NCBI GenBank assembly: GCA_016744775.1
Contig: JADGDS010000004.1
Span: 62,001-126,000 of the forward strand
From: Candidatus Marithrix sp.
GTDB lineage: Bacteria > Pseudomonadota > Gammaproteobacteria > Beggiatoales > Beggiatoaceae
Reading direction: 5' to 3'
DNA length: 64,000 nucleotides
A program made the translations under genes and the position numbers. Of this stretch, positions 29,101-40,475 are shown piece by piece (within the stretch, counting starts at the first letter, position 1; each line of letters starts with the position of its first letter). Under the pieces are notes generated by a model that had not been told where the DNA came from, made no database searches, and worked only from the letters and a program-made list of their open reading frames with translations.

Positions 29101-32100
29101 CTACAGTGCCATAAAATTTACCTCCAACACCATAATAATATTGCTTTTCAGCCGTTGGACCATCAAAGTATTTCCTTAAAAATAAACCACGAATAGTTCG
29201 TCTTAATAATTTTAAACTGCTGCGTGAGTTTAAAATGAATGGTGTATTACTTTGACTTACGTTTAGGGTTGAAATTGGATATATATTATAGATATTTTCT
29301 GGAATTGCTTGACGCATTTGTTGCGTGGGCTCAATCTGTTTTCTTAGCCAGACAATATCAACTAATTTCATATCTATTGCTGGTATGGTTTCAAAGCTAA
29401 CAGTTGTTGTACAATTTTCGCAAGCAAATGGCTTATCTACACCAGCAAATTCTAAAGTTAAATTACCTGTTGAATGCTCTTTAGGTAGTTCAAATAAGAA
29501 ACTCTCGTTGATTTTAGAACGATTAGGATTATCTGAGACATTAATACTACCACCTGCATTGGATGGACTGATTTCAAATATTACAGTGTCACCATTTTTA
29601 CCAGTTAATTTAGCATTTACATTTTTTACAGACTTGCCAGTAGTGCTACTAACATGGGCGCGAACGAATGTTGGTTTTTCTGCTATTAGCGGAATGCTGT
29701 TGTTTAAGTCTTGTATTACTTGCACAACTTCTAAAGCAGTTAATTTAACTTCTTCAGTATTTGCTGCAACAACATCAAGCGTTATTGGAACATCTATTGT
29801 GTTACCACTTTCATTATCTATAAAGCTAATTGTAGCAGTATGTTCTCCAGCATTTGCCAATTGACTTGCATTAATACCAACTTTGACATTGCTAGTAGTG
29901 GTACCTTGGCTTGGTTCTATTGTCAACCAATCCGCATTAGTCGCAGTTGACCAATTTAGAATTTTAGAGCCGCTACTACTAACTTTGATTTTTTGCTTCT
30001 TAGGTGCATTACCAGCTTCTACTCCACCAAAGTTTAATTGGCTACGACTTAGTTGCAATTCAGCAGTATCTAAAATAGTCACTACAATCGGAACGGTTTC
30101 ATTCCCGTTATCCGTCTTTACAGTGATACTCCCATTATGTTCACCAATAGCAAGCTTCTTAGTCTTGAAACTGACATTCCATTCAATCCATTTAGAACTA
30201 ATTAATGCGCTAGTAATTTTAGCAAAACTTGTATTAACAGTAACATAACTCCATAATTTATTTCTATTATAGCCATTAGGATAATTAACTCTAAGCTTTT
30301 GTGAAGCAGGATTAACACCACCAACAGCCGCTGTTACTATTAACTGTGAAGGTTTAAATAATGCCGTTGCTGAATTTACAGTAATATTGAATGGTCTTAG
30401 AGATGCTGTGGTATTACCATCTGTGACGCTAATTTCAATATTTGAAGTAGTAGCAGTCTGACTAGGTTGACCACTAAGTCTGCCAGTTGCAGTATCAAAA
30501 TTTGCCCAATCAGGTTTATTTTTAATACTAAAGCTTAAACTATCACCATCAGGATCTGAAGCAGTTGGTATAAATTCATAGTCTTTACCAACATCAATCT
30601 GAGTTTTAGGATTACCAGATATAGTTGGTGATTTATTATCAGCTTGAACTTCTATATCAAAAGCAGCTAATTGAGTAGAAAGTTGACCATCAGAAACACT
30701 AATTTCTATTCCAGTATAGTTAGTTATAACATTTGGTGTTCCACTCAGCGTACCAGTACTAGTATCGAATGTAGCCCAATCAGGTTTATTAGTGATGGAA
30801 AAAGTTAAACTATCGCCATTATCATCACTCGCTGTTGGAGTAAATGTATAGCTATAACCTACTTTTACTACGTTTGCTGGTTTTCCGCTAATTGTTGGTG
30901 CAATATTAACTGGTGTTGGTTCACTAGGTGGTGGCGTTGTTAATAAGTCTATTGGATATGTTGTTGCTTGTATAATATTACCAGCAGCATCTTCTATTAT
31001 GAGATAAATATCATAAGCAGTTTCAGCACTTAAACCAGTAATGGTAAAACTTGCTTCTGTATCCGCCGTTAAGTCAACACTAACTTTATTAATATGTGTT
31101 TTCACATCTGTTGGAGCAGTAGCACCATCAGCTAAAACTACATAATAAGCTTTACCATTTTCATTGATTTGAACTTTTAAATCTGCTGTTGTTTGAGTGA
31201 TATTCTCAATTTTTGGATAACTACTCGCAAAAGTAGGTGGCGTAGTATCAGGCGCAGCAAGTGTTAATAAATCTATTGGATATGTTGTTGCTTGTATAAT
31301 ATTACCAGCAGCATCTTCTATTATGAGATAAATATCATAAGCAGTTTCAGCACTTAAACCAGTAATGGTAAAACTTGCTTCTGTATCCGCTGTTAAATCA
31401 ATAGTAACTTTATTAGCATCTGCTTTAACATCAGTCGGAGCAGTAGCACCATCAGCTAAAATTACATAATAAGCTTTACCATTTTCATTGATTTGAACTT
31501 TTAAATCTGCTGTTGTTTGAGTGATATTCTCAATTTTTGGATAACTACTCGCAAAAGTTGGTGCAGTGGTATCAGGAGCAGCAATTGTTAATAAATCTAT
31601 TGGATATGTTGCTGCTGTTGCAATATTACCAGCGGCATCTTCTGCTATTAAGTAAATATCATATGCAGTTTCTGCATTTAAACTAGTAATGGTAGAACTT
31701 GCTTCTGTATCCGCTGTTAAATCAACACTAACTTTATTAGCATCTGCTTTAACATCTGTTGGAGCAGTAGCACCATCAGCTAAAATGACATAATAAGCTT
31801 TACCATTTTCATTGATTTGAACTTTTAAATCTGCTGTTGTGTGCGTAATATTTTCAATTTTTGGATAACTACTCGCAAAAGCAAGTGCAGTAGTATCTAG
31901 GGTAGTAAAATTCCAAGTGCTATTATCGTTGATACCAGCATAAGAATTACCAGCTACATTTTCAAAGGCAGTAGAATCAATTTGAACATAGTAACTTGTA
32001 TTATCTGCGAAATTATTAGTTGGATTAATAGTAATTGTATTAGTGCCAGTGCCTGTTACTTGAGCATCTGTAACTGGAATTGTAGCAAATACACTGTCAT

Positions 32101-35100
32101 CACTAGTTAGCTTAATCAGAATATTGCCGCTATTTACATTTACTATTTCACTAAATTCAATCACTATATTAGTAGCAATTGCTATATTTGTAGCATCATC
32201 TGCTGGTGTTAAAGTAGTTGTTGTTGGTGCTGTTGTTGGTGCCGCAACTGTCGTTGAAGTAAACGTGTCAGATACACCACCAATAGTTAGCACGGTGTCT
32301 GTATTAGTACTAAAGTTTGAAGACGAGGTATGCCTTACAGTGACGGTATCTCCGTTATTAACAGTACCCGCCGTACTTGTGAAGCTACCAGAACCTATTT
32401 TGTATTCACCATTGGTGACAGAAATAGCTGCTGCACCTGTAATACCTGCCACTGTAATGGTATCTGATGTAATTACGGTAGAAACTGCGACATTTGTTTG
32501 ATCGCTAAAGCTGAAGCTATCTGGAGTAGTATCTACTACTACAGTATCAACCAATGCAAAAGATCCATAGCTTGTTATACTTGTTCCTTCTGCCCATAGT
32601 GCATCTCCGCTGCCACCGCGCGTTGATGATTGTGCAGTCCAAGAACCACTTGCTTCAACATTGAGATTAACGGCAGTATTACCATTGCTTTCAGTTGAGC
32701 TATAATAGAGCTTCACGCTGGATGTTTGATCAGTAGTAGGTGTGATGATATAACACCGATTTACACCAGATGAAACAGGGCTAGCACAGGTTTGGTTGCC
32801 TTTTACTTCAACAGTGGTGCTTTCCATGTTACCAGTACTGGGAGTAATCTCAACACCATAGTATTTATTGGTATTACCAGCAATGTTTTTGATATGAACA
32901 AACTCGCTCATTGTGTTATTAGCAACGGACTTTGTTTGCTTAATACTACCATTATTGGTAACGGAGCCATCAACATTAATTGTATTGTTGTTGAAATCAG
33001 CAGTTCCACCATTTGCAATTTGAAAGTCATTACCCACTTTCGCATTAGCGTTAAAGTCTGTTTCACCACTAGCAACTTGCAAATTATGAAATCTAAGATC
33101 ACTATTTTCATTAACAACAAAATCATCAATGACAGCATAACTACTGTCTGAAGTTCGGCTACGAATTCCAAAGTAATAAGTACCCGATGATGAGACAGTG
33201 AAATCCTTAGTCGCTGTGCTAAAAGTTGTACTAGTCACACCTGTAACAGAAGTCAATTCAGTTGTCATGGCAGCTGAATTCTGACTTGTGCCTATGTAAA
33301 TACTAAAACTACTAGTTTTTCCACTGTACAAGTTTTTATTTTTGAAACTTAGTTGATAAGTGTTAAGTTCAGATAATGTTTTTGCAGTGGTGAATAGCCA
33401 AGCATCATTGGAATCATTCCAACGGACAGCCTGACCATCACCTGCCATCCAGCCATAACCGCTAGGTTTTTCTCGTACCCAGTTGTCTGGTAGATATGCT
33501 GTACCACAGCAAGTCTGGTTATCTGCCTTGCTGAATGTTTCATTAAACACGACATTGGAAGTTACTTTGGTAACGGTCTGACTACTACCATCAAAGATAA
33601 CAGTGCTGGTGCCAGCATCGAAGCCAGTTGTATGTTGTTCTGCCCAGTTACCTGCAAGATTTATAGTATAAGTATCCGCTTTTAATTTCGCCCCTGTATT
33701 GATAGTAAGATTACCGTTAATATCAAATTTTTTATTTAAACTGACTATAGTACTGTCTGAACCACTGCCTATTTCAATATTATTAAAAGTAGATGATGAA
33801 TCGATGGTTATATCAATTGAACTACTAAACTTAACCGTACCTCCTGTTGCAGTAAAGCCACCTGAATCACTCCAATTCCAGCCTACGCTAAGTGTTCCGT
33901 CTGTCATAGTCAGTGTTGCACCACTTTCTATGGTTATTCCACGGGCTTCGACATTCCCTGTGCTGATGGTAGGATAATTACTAGCAGTGCTAGGAATATA
34001 AACATTATCATAGGAACGTGGAATACGATTAACTATTGTGGTTGCACCGGGTGCCCCAATATTGATCTCCCAGTTATCTGCTTCTGACCATTCATTGCTC
34101 ACATTACCCGTCCAAGTAATACGGCTATCACGAAAATTTGCTGTGGTTAATGCTTTTTCATTAAAGTTTGTTGCAGTATCAGCATCGCATTCTACAGATG
34201 GGTTTGTTTCACTGACCTGACAAGCACTACTGCTACCCCCTGCAACACCTGTTGTATTATTATTGTAATTGACTGAAGGGTTTGAGAAATGAGCAACGCG
34301 ACTACATCCACCGCTAATATTTAAGGCTGTACAGCGATTACCATAAGCCATAATAGTACGAAACTTATTAGTTGTATCTATATAGCCATGAGCATAAGTT
34401 TGGGGAGTAGTGCCATTATCCATATACCAATCATGGCGACTACCCATATTATGACCTAGTTCATGCGCAAAGACAGTTTGTCCAAAGGAACAAGCTTGCA
34501 TGACAGCAAAAGCATTTGACTGCCAATTAATATCATTATTTCTGGTTTGTAAAGAAGCAAGCCCAGCACAGGTTCCACTTGTAAAAGGTGTAAAGAATAA
34601 AACAAGATCAGCGTGATATTCGTCACGTTTATCGTGTAATCCACTGATGGTATTATCTGTTGCTTTGACAGCAGCAAGATCAGCAGTAAGCGATGTTGTA
34701 TCAGTATCGTTATGATTGTAACCATCAACATTACCAACCAACCAGACACGCTGGTTAATACCACTGTTTTTATAAGCTTGATTTGTATAAGCAATAAATA
34801 GTTCAGCATAACTTTGTGCATCGGCTGCGTTGACAGAGCCACCTGAAGCATCTTGATCATAAGCAACATATACATCAATGATCGAACCATCATCATTATA
34901 ACTAGAAGTGGCAGATCTAGTTGTTGTTTGTGTTTTACCCTCTTGTGGTGGAATTACATAGTCGTTTTCACCACTTAGAACAGCATCACTTTTAATTTGT
35001 TCAATAATATGTGCATCTGAAGATGCTTCAGGACGAATGGAATAATTACCTAATAGAGGTGATTCAATAACACCATAAACCTTGTTATCTCGTATTAAAA

Positions 35101-35473
35101 AAATAGCTGTGCTATTTTCCTGCCCCGAAATATCACCAATCCAAGTACTACTACCTGATTTATTAACATAGTTATTGGTTAATTGTGCTTTTACAACAGC
35201 ATCATCAAAAAGATTAAGCGTGATTTGTTGTTGAGGAGTGCTCGTTTGAGCCTGTCCGTTACGGATTCGTTTAGTTTGACTGACTAATTGTCCTACTTTG
35301 ATATTAACAGCCCGACTACGAATAGTAGCTCCAATATTTTTTCCATCTTCGTTGGAAAATGATTCACTAAATAAAGCATTTGAGCTAGCTGCATTGGCTA
35401 CAGTGCTGGTTAAACACAGAGCTAGAAATATGGCAAGGAAATAATGCCATAATAATTTATGTGAGTTATTCAT
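26102..35473 (-). CDS. Giant secreted reprolysin-like metalloprotease/adhesin, 3123 residues
   Basis: Signal peptide about residues 1-29. A reprolysin-type (M12B-like) zinc protease spans about 195-450, with the complete motif HELGHNMGSRHD near residue 338. Then come beta-rich modules: Ig-like Big_5 (about 1088-1190), three near-identical 108-residue modules opening SSYPKIENIT (about 1198-1515), and two cadherin-like Ig domains with TASDDNGDSLTFSI (about 1523-1700). BACON-like repeats lead into a second, apparently degenerate protease region (about 1911-2225). PKD/cadherin-like modules and a run of GG-L-G-I beta-helix repeats (about 2657-2864) precede the C-terminus. No sorting signal is recognised. 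A surface or secreted role is inferred; the target is unknown. Confidence 0.85.
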   Translation of the reverse strand: MNNSHKLLWHYFLAIFLALCLTSTVANAASSNALFSESFSNEDGKNIGATIRSRAVNIKVGQLVSQTKRIRNGQAQTSTPQQQITLNLFDDAVVKAQLTNNYVNKSGSSTWIGDISGQENSTAIFLIRDNKVYGVIESPLLGNYSIRPEASSDAHIIEQIKSDAVLSGENDYVIPPQEGKTQTTTRSATSSYNDDGSIIDVYVAYDQDASGGSVNAADAQSYAELFIAYTNQAYKNSGINQRVWLVGNVDGYNHNDTDTTSLTADLAAVKATDNTISGLHDKRDEYHADLVLFFTPFTSGTCAGLASLQTRNNDINWQSNAFAVMQACSFGQTVFAHELGHNMGSRHDWYMDNGTTPQTYAHGYIDTTNKFRTIMAYGNRCTALNISGGCSRVAHFSNPSVNYNNNTTGVAGGSSSACQVSETNPSVECDADTATNFNEKALTTANFRDSRITWTGNVSNEWSEADNWEINIGAPGATTIVNRIPRSYDNVYIPSTASNYPTISTGNVEARGITIESGATLTMTDGTLSVGWNWSDSGGFTATGGTVKFSSSIDITIDSSSTFNNIEIGSGSDSTIVSLNKKFDINGNLTINTGAKLKADTYTINLAGNWAEQHTTGFDAGTSTVIFDGSSQTVTKVTSNVVFNETFSKADNQTCCGTAYLPDNWVREKPSGYGWMAGDGQAVRWNDSNDAWLFTTAKTLSELNTYQLSFKNKNLYSGKTSSFSIYIGTSQNSAAMTTELTSVTGVTSTTFSTATKDFTVSSSGTYYFGIRSRTSDSSYAVIDDFVVNENSDLRFHNLQVASGETDFNANAKVGNDFQIANGGTADFNNNTINVDGSVTNNGSIKQTKSVANNTMSEFVHIKNIAGNTNKYYGVEITPSTGNMESTTVEVKGNQTCASPVSSGVNRCYIITPTTDQTSSVKLYYSSTESNGNTAVNLNVEASGSWTAQSSTRGGSGDALWAEGTSITSYGSFALVDTVVVDTTPDSFSFSDQTNVAVSTVITSDTITVAGITGAAAISVTNGEYKIGSGSFTSTAGTVNNGDTVTVRHTSSSNFSTNTDTVLTIGGVSDTFTSTTVAAPTTAPTTTTLTPADDATNIAIATNIVIEFSEIVNVNSGNILIKLTSDDSVFATIPVTDAQVTGTGTNTITINPTNNFADNTSYYVQIDSTAFENVAGNSYAGINDNSTWNFTTLDTTALAFASSYPKIENITHTTADLKVQINENGKAYYVILADGATAPTDVKADANKVSVDLTADTEASSTITSLNAETAYDIYLIAEDAAGNIATAATYPIDLLTIAAPDTTAPTFASSYPKIENITQTTADLKVQINENGKAYYVILADGATAPTDVKADANKVTIDLTADTEASFTITGLSAETAYDIYLIIEDAAGNIIQATTYPIDLLTLAAPDTTPPTFASSYPKIENITQTTADLKVQINENGKAYYVVLADGATAPTDVKTHINKVSVDLTADTEASFTITGLSAETAYDIYLIIEDAAGNIIQATTYPIDLLTTPPPSEPTPVNIAPTISGKPANVVKVGYSYTFTPTASDDNGDSLTFSITNKPDWATFDTSTGTLSGTPNVITNYTGIEISVSDGQLSTQLAAFDIEVQADNKSPTISGNPKTQIDVGKDYEFIPTASDPDGDSLSFSIKNKPDWANFDTATGRLSGQPSQTATTSNIEISVTDGNTTASLRPFNITVNSATALFKPSQLIVTAAVGGVNPASQKLRVNYPNGYNRNKLWSYVTVNTSFAKITSALISSKWIEWNVSFKTKKLAIGEHNGSITVKTDNGNETVPIVVTILDTAELQLSRSQLNFGGVEAGNAPKKQKIKVSSSGSKILNWSTATNADWLTIEPSQGTTTSNVKVGINASQLANAGEHTATISFIDNESGNTIDVPITLDVVAANTEEVKLTALEVVQVIQDLNNSIPLIAEKPTFVRAHVSSTTGKSVKNVNAKLTGKNGDTVIFEISPSNAGGSINVSDNPNRSKINESFLFELPKEHSTGNLTLEFAGVDKPFACENCTTTVSFETIPAIDMKLVDIVWLRKQIEPTQQMRQAIPENIYNIYPISTLNVSQSNTPFILNSRSSLKLLRRTIRGLFLRKYFDGPTAEKQYYYGVGGKFYGTVGISFRPGTLAAGAYIEGIDLRNFGHNLKLAYRSDRPCGETVSGSTFSNLISPVATGANAIYGFNAKTKRIYPPTTSDFMTKRTGSWISDYNYKCAIETLKARSTRSARSSRSIRSLVTAGTNTVTINGLITGISSGVIDNLVNAVATTTADAPTAGDYKMSLQTSDSTELAIYPFGPVNINVGGDSDASGASESAYSLILPRPDNMKRIVLYDKAGTKLDERIASENAPTVTVTAPNGGETIQNDADKLTVTWDANDKDGDTLTYAIDYSLDGGTSWKTLVSGYDQKSIEIDVALLAGTKVAKFRVTADDSFNSGDDESDAVFTVEGKDPEVSITSPSNGDLFISGQNINFVGQAYDKEDGKLTGTWSSDRDGDLLTTSQLAEDLAEGRHTITLTATDSDGQIGTSTISINVYRERPTSLPATFSVSEDNFTIGGYVNGGTATADLTINNGGDDSLTWSADSDANWLTLSETSGTAPSNIKLIANPAGLAEDVYSGNVILTSDVPGVIAKTIEVTFRVQEALPIASTPVQQVDNIIDGGTIPKDKIITGATLRGNIINEGTLKDISFEGEELKGGTLAGKLTNKGTFVDVKLSENTEIEGGRLQGNITGAANGYAQLDNLEIVDNSQLSNVSLGNNVTFGKGLTFKDVRFMGASISNAKLEGTIRTASSATVIKDVVLGAKAQIIGGKLAGTIKGDNTDRALLQHLKIEPNSQLSEVIISDGVDIEAGVNLGTGVQFTTADNIPFNVDLTQTLPSFTNSVAVDLSADPVVDGKGLLVSINDLPAFTANKMDQSDKDGNLKLKVEDLTFAVTPVKVKRVDSKDQSVRLGFGNSVYFKTDDGIEVEAHPAVQDLTTLKTLLAAIELPKINISKEGNIQIPVTDKLWFSGRAALSSKASEEQIIGFKVKGDLVVLVFEDKDGQKREQVLYPAPASALNEESSLTEEGILSFRTYKGRLDYSVENGEATESLTVSEIADSNGDFLITYPEGYTQKLFALPAAE
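30930..31880 (-). repeat. Three tandem 324-bp coding repeats in the giant gene
   Basis: The block CAATTTTTGGATAACTACTC recurs at 31207, 31531 and 31855, a period of exactly 324 bases (108 codons). Each unit encodes KIENIT-TTADLKVQINENG and a TADTEAS-TITxLxAETAYDI stretch. Identity is high even at third codon positions, which points to recent tandem duplication or gene conversion. Confidence 0.9.
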
Positions 35474-35570
35474 GTATTTATAATACCCTTATTAATAAAT
35501 AATTACCATTATCAGTGATATATTATATCATAATAATAATATATAATTATTAAAAAAAAAATGCAAAAAA

Positions 35571-35603
35571 AAACCTGACAGGTTTTAAAAACCTGTCAGG
35601 TTT
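35571..35603 (-). terminator. CCTGACAG palindrome, copy 2; groEL terminator
   Basis: AAACCTGACAGGTTTT and AAAACCTGTCAGGTTT form a 16-bp stem. On the minus strand it is followed by nine T, immediately downstream of groEL. It is a perfect version of the copy at 26061. Confidence 0.85.
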
Positions 35604-35637
35604 ATATAGCTAGCTAGAAGGAAAGCTGGAAAATGAT

Positions 35638-37305
<1,668 letters not shown>

Positions 37306-37349
37306 TTATCCTGTTTTTTCGTGTTATATGATTGAATTTAGTAAATATA

Positions 37350-37637
37350 TTAAACTTCTATACCCATGATGTCTTCTTCACGCATCACAAGTAATTCTTC
37401 ACCGTCAACTTTAACTTCAGTACCGGCGTATTTACCAAATAACACGGTATCATCGACTTGAACATCAAGAGGGCGTACATCGCCATTTTCCATAATTTTA
37501 CCTTTACCGACGGCTAATACTTTACCACGTACAGGTTTTTCGGTAGCTGAATCAGGAATTACGATTCCACCAGCACTAACTTTTTCTTCTTCAAGACGTT
37601 TCACAATAACACGGTCGTGTAGAGGACGAATTTGCAT
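37350..37637 (-). CDS. groS: Co-chaperonin GroES (10 kDa)
   Basis: Heptameric lid of GroEL. At 95 residues it matches the family, with [18 protein letters not shown], the mobile-loop segment [15 protein letters not shown] and the roof/core motif [20 protein letters not shown]. It is the first gene of the groESL operon; a candidate heat-shock promoter lies about 50-80 bases before it. Confidence 0.98.
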   Translation of the reverse strand: MQIRPLHDRVIVKRLEEEKVSAGGIVIPDSATEKPVRGKVLAVGKGKIMENGDVRPLDVQVDDTVLFGKYAGTEVKVDGEELLVMREEDIMGIEV

Positions 37638-37687
37638 ATATGTTCCTATGTTTAAAAATTAATTACTAAGCTTTAATGGGTGCTATG

Positions 37688-37715
37688 TATAAGGACATCA
37701 TTTATAATCTCAAGG
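37688..37715 (-). promoter_or_regulatory. Candidate sigma-32 promoter of groESL
   Basis: On the minus strand CTTGAG (37714-37709) is followed after 13 bases by TCCTTATA (37695-37688). This partly resembles the sigma32 pattern CTTGAA-N13-CCCCATNTA. No CIRCE inverted repeat is seen, so RpoH control, with rpoH in the same window, is the simplest reading. Confidence 0.5.
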
Positions 37716-37743
37716 TTTATTTGTAATAAATTTTATTTGTGAA

Positions 37744-40383
37744 ATGATTAAAACCAGTTTTGAAAAATTATTGCGCGGTATTAATAGGACTTGGATTGAG
37801 AATAAAACCGATCAGTGGTTAATAAAATTTTATATTGATATATTAGATGAAGATTATCTTTCTAATACTAAAATTCTTTTTTTGTTAAAAACTAAACCGA
37901 TTTTACGTTTAACCACCAATGAAACAGTGTCTTTTTATAATCGCGTTGGTCATATACAAGCATATTTACCTAGAAATAATGCTTTAGAATATCCTACAAT
38001 TAAAGATTGTTTTATACAAGATAAAAAAACTTTACAGTTTTTACAACAATTAGGTTTAACTCCACCGCAACAATATGATGATATAAAAAATTATATTTTG
38101 CCTAAATATCAACAAGATAATAAAATTTCAGATGCTACTATTTTTAATGATTTTGAACAAATATGGCAATATTTTTTAAGCCTTTCATCATCAGAACAAA
38201 AAGCTAGTTATCTAAAACAATTGCAAAAATTTCGCTTTTGTTATACCGATTCTATGCAAGCTCTATTAGCAAATCAAATTTATTGTAATAGTTTAAAAGA
38301 TTATTTTCATAATGATCAAAATATTTATTTTTTAAGTAAAAAATTCTTTTCTTTGTTTTTAAATTCATACGGTAAAAATCTTTTAAAGAACTTTTTCAAA
38401 GATTTAGGCATTTCTGACTTACCTCGACGGATTAAAATAAAAGTTGAATTATCAGCACTGGAAAGACATGATATTCATCAAGGATATTGCAGTAATGATT
38501 ATTATCATTTAATTGAATTTAGCTATGATTATGATTTAGAAGGCTTAAATAATTTTTTAGCTACCATGAATTTTGATAAGTCTAAATTGTTATGGCAATT
38601 ATTATTAAATAAAATTGTAGCCGCAAAGGGTAAGGAAATTTTTAAAGGGCAATATCATTGGTTTTATTATGGTAATAAGTATCATTATTTTGATGCTAAA
38701 TTTTTAGTCACTTTACGCGATACTGCATGGCTTTATAATCAAGATTTGCAATGTTGTAAATCTGATGAAATTCAGTTGTCAGACTTATATGCTAATTACG
38801 ATACAAATAGTTATGCTGCGAAAATTTTAATTGAAAAATTAAAAATTGCCGGTTCTAAAAGTAGTAAACTGGTATTGTTAGAAAAGCAATTTACAGAAAA
38901 AATAGAACGACAATCTCAAATTGAAACACTTCAATCTCGTATTGCGGTAACAGAAAAATATAGTGTTGCATGGTTTAATGATTTGTTGAGTTTGGAAAAT
39001 TTACTTGATAAAAGTTTTATCTGGGAATCATTAAAAATTGCTTTTCAACAATTAAATAGAGAAGAAACTTTAGAAGAAACTTTTTTTAATGATATTGAAT
39101 TTATTTATGGACCCCCGGGAACTGGCAAAACTACCTTTTTAGTTAAAGAAAAAATCATTCCTTTAGCAGAAGCAAATAACAAAATTTTAGTTTTGACTCC
39201 TACCAATAAAGCGGCAGATTTGTTAGTCAAAAAAACTATGGAATTTGCCAATCAAAAAGTAAGTAAAAAGTTAATTCGTGTCGGCGTATCTTTAGATTCT
39301 GAGATCAAAGCGGTTAAGGCTAATAAGTATGATTCTAGTAAATCATCTATTCTTGTTACTACAATTGCTAAATTTTTATATGATCGTAGTTTAGATTATC
39401 ATTGGGATATTGTTATATTTGATGAGGCTTCAATGATAATGTTGGCACAAATAATTTATGTGTTATATAAACCTAGTAAATTTATAATTGCTGGTGATCC
39501 TTTTCAAATTCCGCCTGTAGTTTTGGCTAAGGAGTGGCAAAATGATAATATTTATAGTTTTTTAAACTGCAAAAAATTTAAATCTAACAAAACTTCCTTA
39601 ATGCGACAATATCGCAGTCTTCCTGCGATTGGAAGTTTGTTTAGTCAATTTAGTTATGATGGATTAATTAGTCATCATCGACAGGTAAGCTCTCAAAAAC
39701 CATTAAAATTTAATGGTGTGAATTTAAGCCAGATAAGTGTCATAAAATTTCCAATCAAAAAAAAACATCAGTTATATAAGCCACATAGCCTAAATAAAAA
39801 TAGTACTTATCATATTTATTCTGCCTTGCTCTGTTTAGAGTTGACTTTATATATAGTTGCTGAATGTAAAAAGCAGAAAGCTGAATGGAAAATTGGAATT
39901 ATTTGCCCTTATTTAGCGCAAGCAAACTTAATAGAAAAGATGATTAATGCTCAATATGAGATTAATGATAATATAACGATTTTAATCGGAACAATACATA
40001 AATTTCAGGGAGATGAATTTGATATTATTTTAAGTGTGTTAAATCCTCCAAAAACGATAAGCAAAAATATTCTTTTGAATAAGCAACATCTTTTAAATGT
40101 TGCTATTAGCCGTGCGAAGGATTATCTAATTTTGTTGATACCAGATATTGATGGAATCGAACAGATAAAACGATTGGAAACGATTGTAGAAAATCCACAA
40201 ATTAAGGCTAATTCTCAACAATTAAAAGCTGCTGAAATAGAACAAATTTTATTTCAACAAGCTAATTATATTGAAGAAAATACTGAAATTTTACGTCATC
40301 AAAGTATCAATATTTATACTAATTCTACTAAGAAATATATAGTTAGTTTAGATGAAAAAGTGGTGGATGTGTTGATTTGTTGA
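37744..40383 (+). CDS. Superfamily 1 helicase-like ATPase with an uncharacterised N-terminal half
   Basis: 879 residues. The C-terminal half is an SF1 (Upf1/Dna2-like) motor: Walker A YGPPGTGKTT (about 454-463), motif II FDEAS (about 560), IAGDPFQIPPV, QYRSLPAIG (about 621), GTIHKFQGDEFD (about 749) and LNVAISRAKD (about 786). The N-terminal 440 residues, rich in aromatic and lysine residues, match no domain I recognise; I see no nuclease motif. It is divergent from groES and convergent with kefB, so it is probably transcribed alone. Roles in RNA or DNA processing or in phage defence are all possible. Confidence 0.75.
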   Translation: MIKTSFEKLLRGINRTWIENKTDQWLIKFYIDILDEDYLSNTKILFLLKTKPILRLTTNETVSFYNRVGHIQAYLPRNNALEYPTIKDCFIQDKKTLQFLQQLGLTPPQQYDDIKNYILPKYQQDNKISDATIFNDFEQIWQYFLSLSSSEQKASYLKQLQKFRFCYTDSMQALLANQIYCNSLKDYFHNDQNIYFLSKKFFSLFLNSYGKNLLKNFFKDLGISDLPRRIKIKVELSALERHDIHQGYCSNDYYHLIEFSYDYDLEGLNNFLATMNFDKSKLLWQLLLNKIVAAKGKEIFKGQYHWFYYGNKYHYFDAKFLVTLRDTAWLYNQDLQCCKSDEIQLSDLYANYDTNSYAAKILIEKLKIAGSKSSKLVLLEKQFTEKIERQSQIETLQSRIAVTEKYSVAWFNDLLSLENLLDKSFIWESLKIAFQQLNREETLEETFFNDIEFIYGPPGTGKTTFLVKEKIIPLAEANNKILVLTPTNKAADLLVKKTMEFANQKVSKKLIRVGVSLDSEIKAVKANKYDSSKSSILVTTIAKFLYDRSLDYHWDIVIFDEASMIMLAQIIYVLYKPSKFIIAGDPFQIPPVVLAKEWQNDNIYSFLNCKKFKSNKTSLMRQYRSLPAIGSLFSQFSYDGLISHHRQVSSQKPLKFNGVNLSQISVIKFPIKKKHQLYKPHSLNKNSTYHIYSALLCLELTLYIVAECKKQKAEWKIGIICPYLAQANLIEKMINAQYEINDNITILIGTIHKFQGDEFDIILSVLNPPKTISKNILLNKQHLLNVAISRAKDYLILLIPDIDGIEQIKRLETIVENPQIKANSQQLKAAEIEQILFQQANYIEENTEILRHQSINIYTNSTKKYIVSLDEKVVDVLIC

Positions 40384-40475
40384 TGAATTTTTCTTGAATA
40401 ATTAATAATATTATTACTATGCTGACAATGTTGGATGATACCAACAGCATCAGCGAAGCAGCAAAGTGTCTGCAT

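Noticed and set aside
29325..30248. Long plus-strand open frames within the giant gene (for example 179 and 121 codons)
   Set aside because: They are antisense to a clearly coding, domain-rich frame and show low-complexity hydrophobic composition.
32124..32501. 125-codon valine-rich antisense open frame
   Set aside because: It mirrors the threonine-rich beta-sandwich coding of the giant gene; no start signal or family resemblance.
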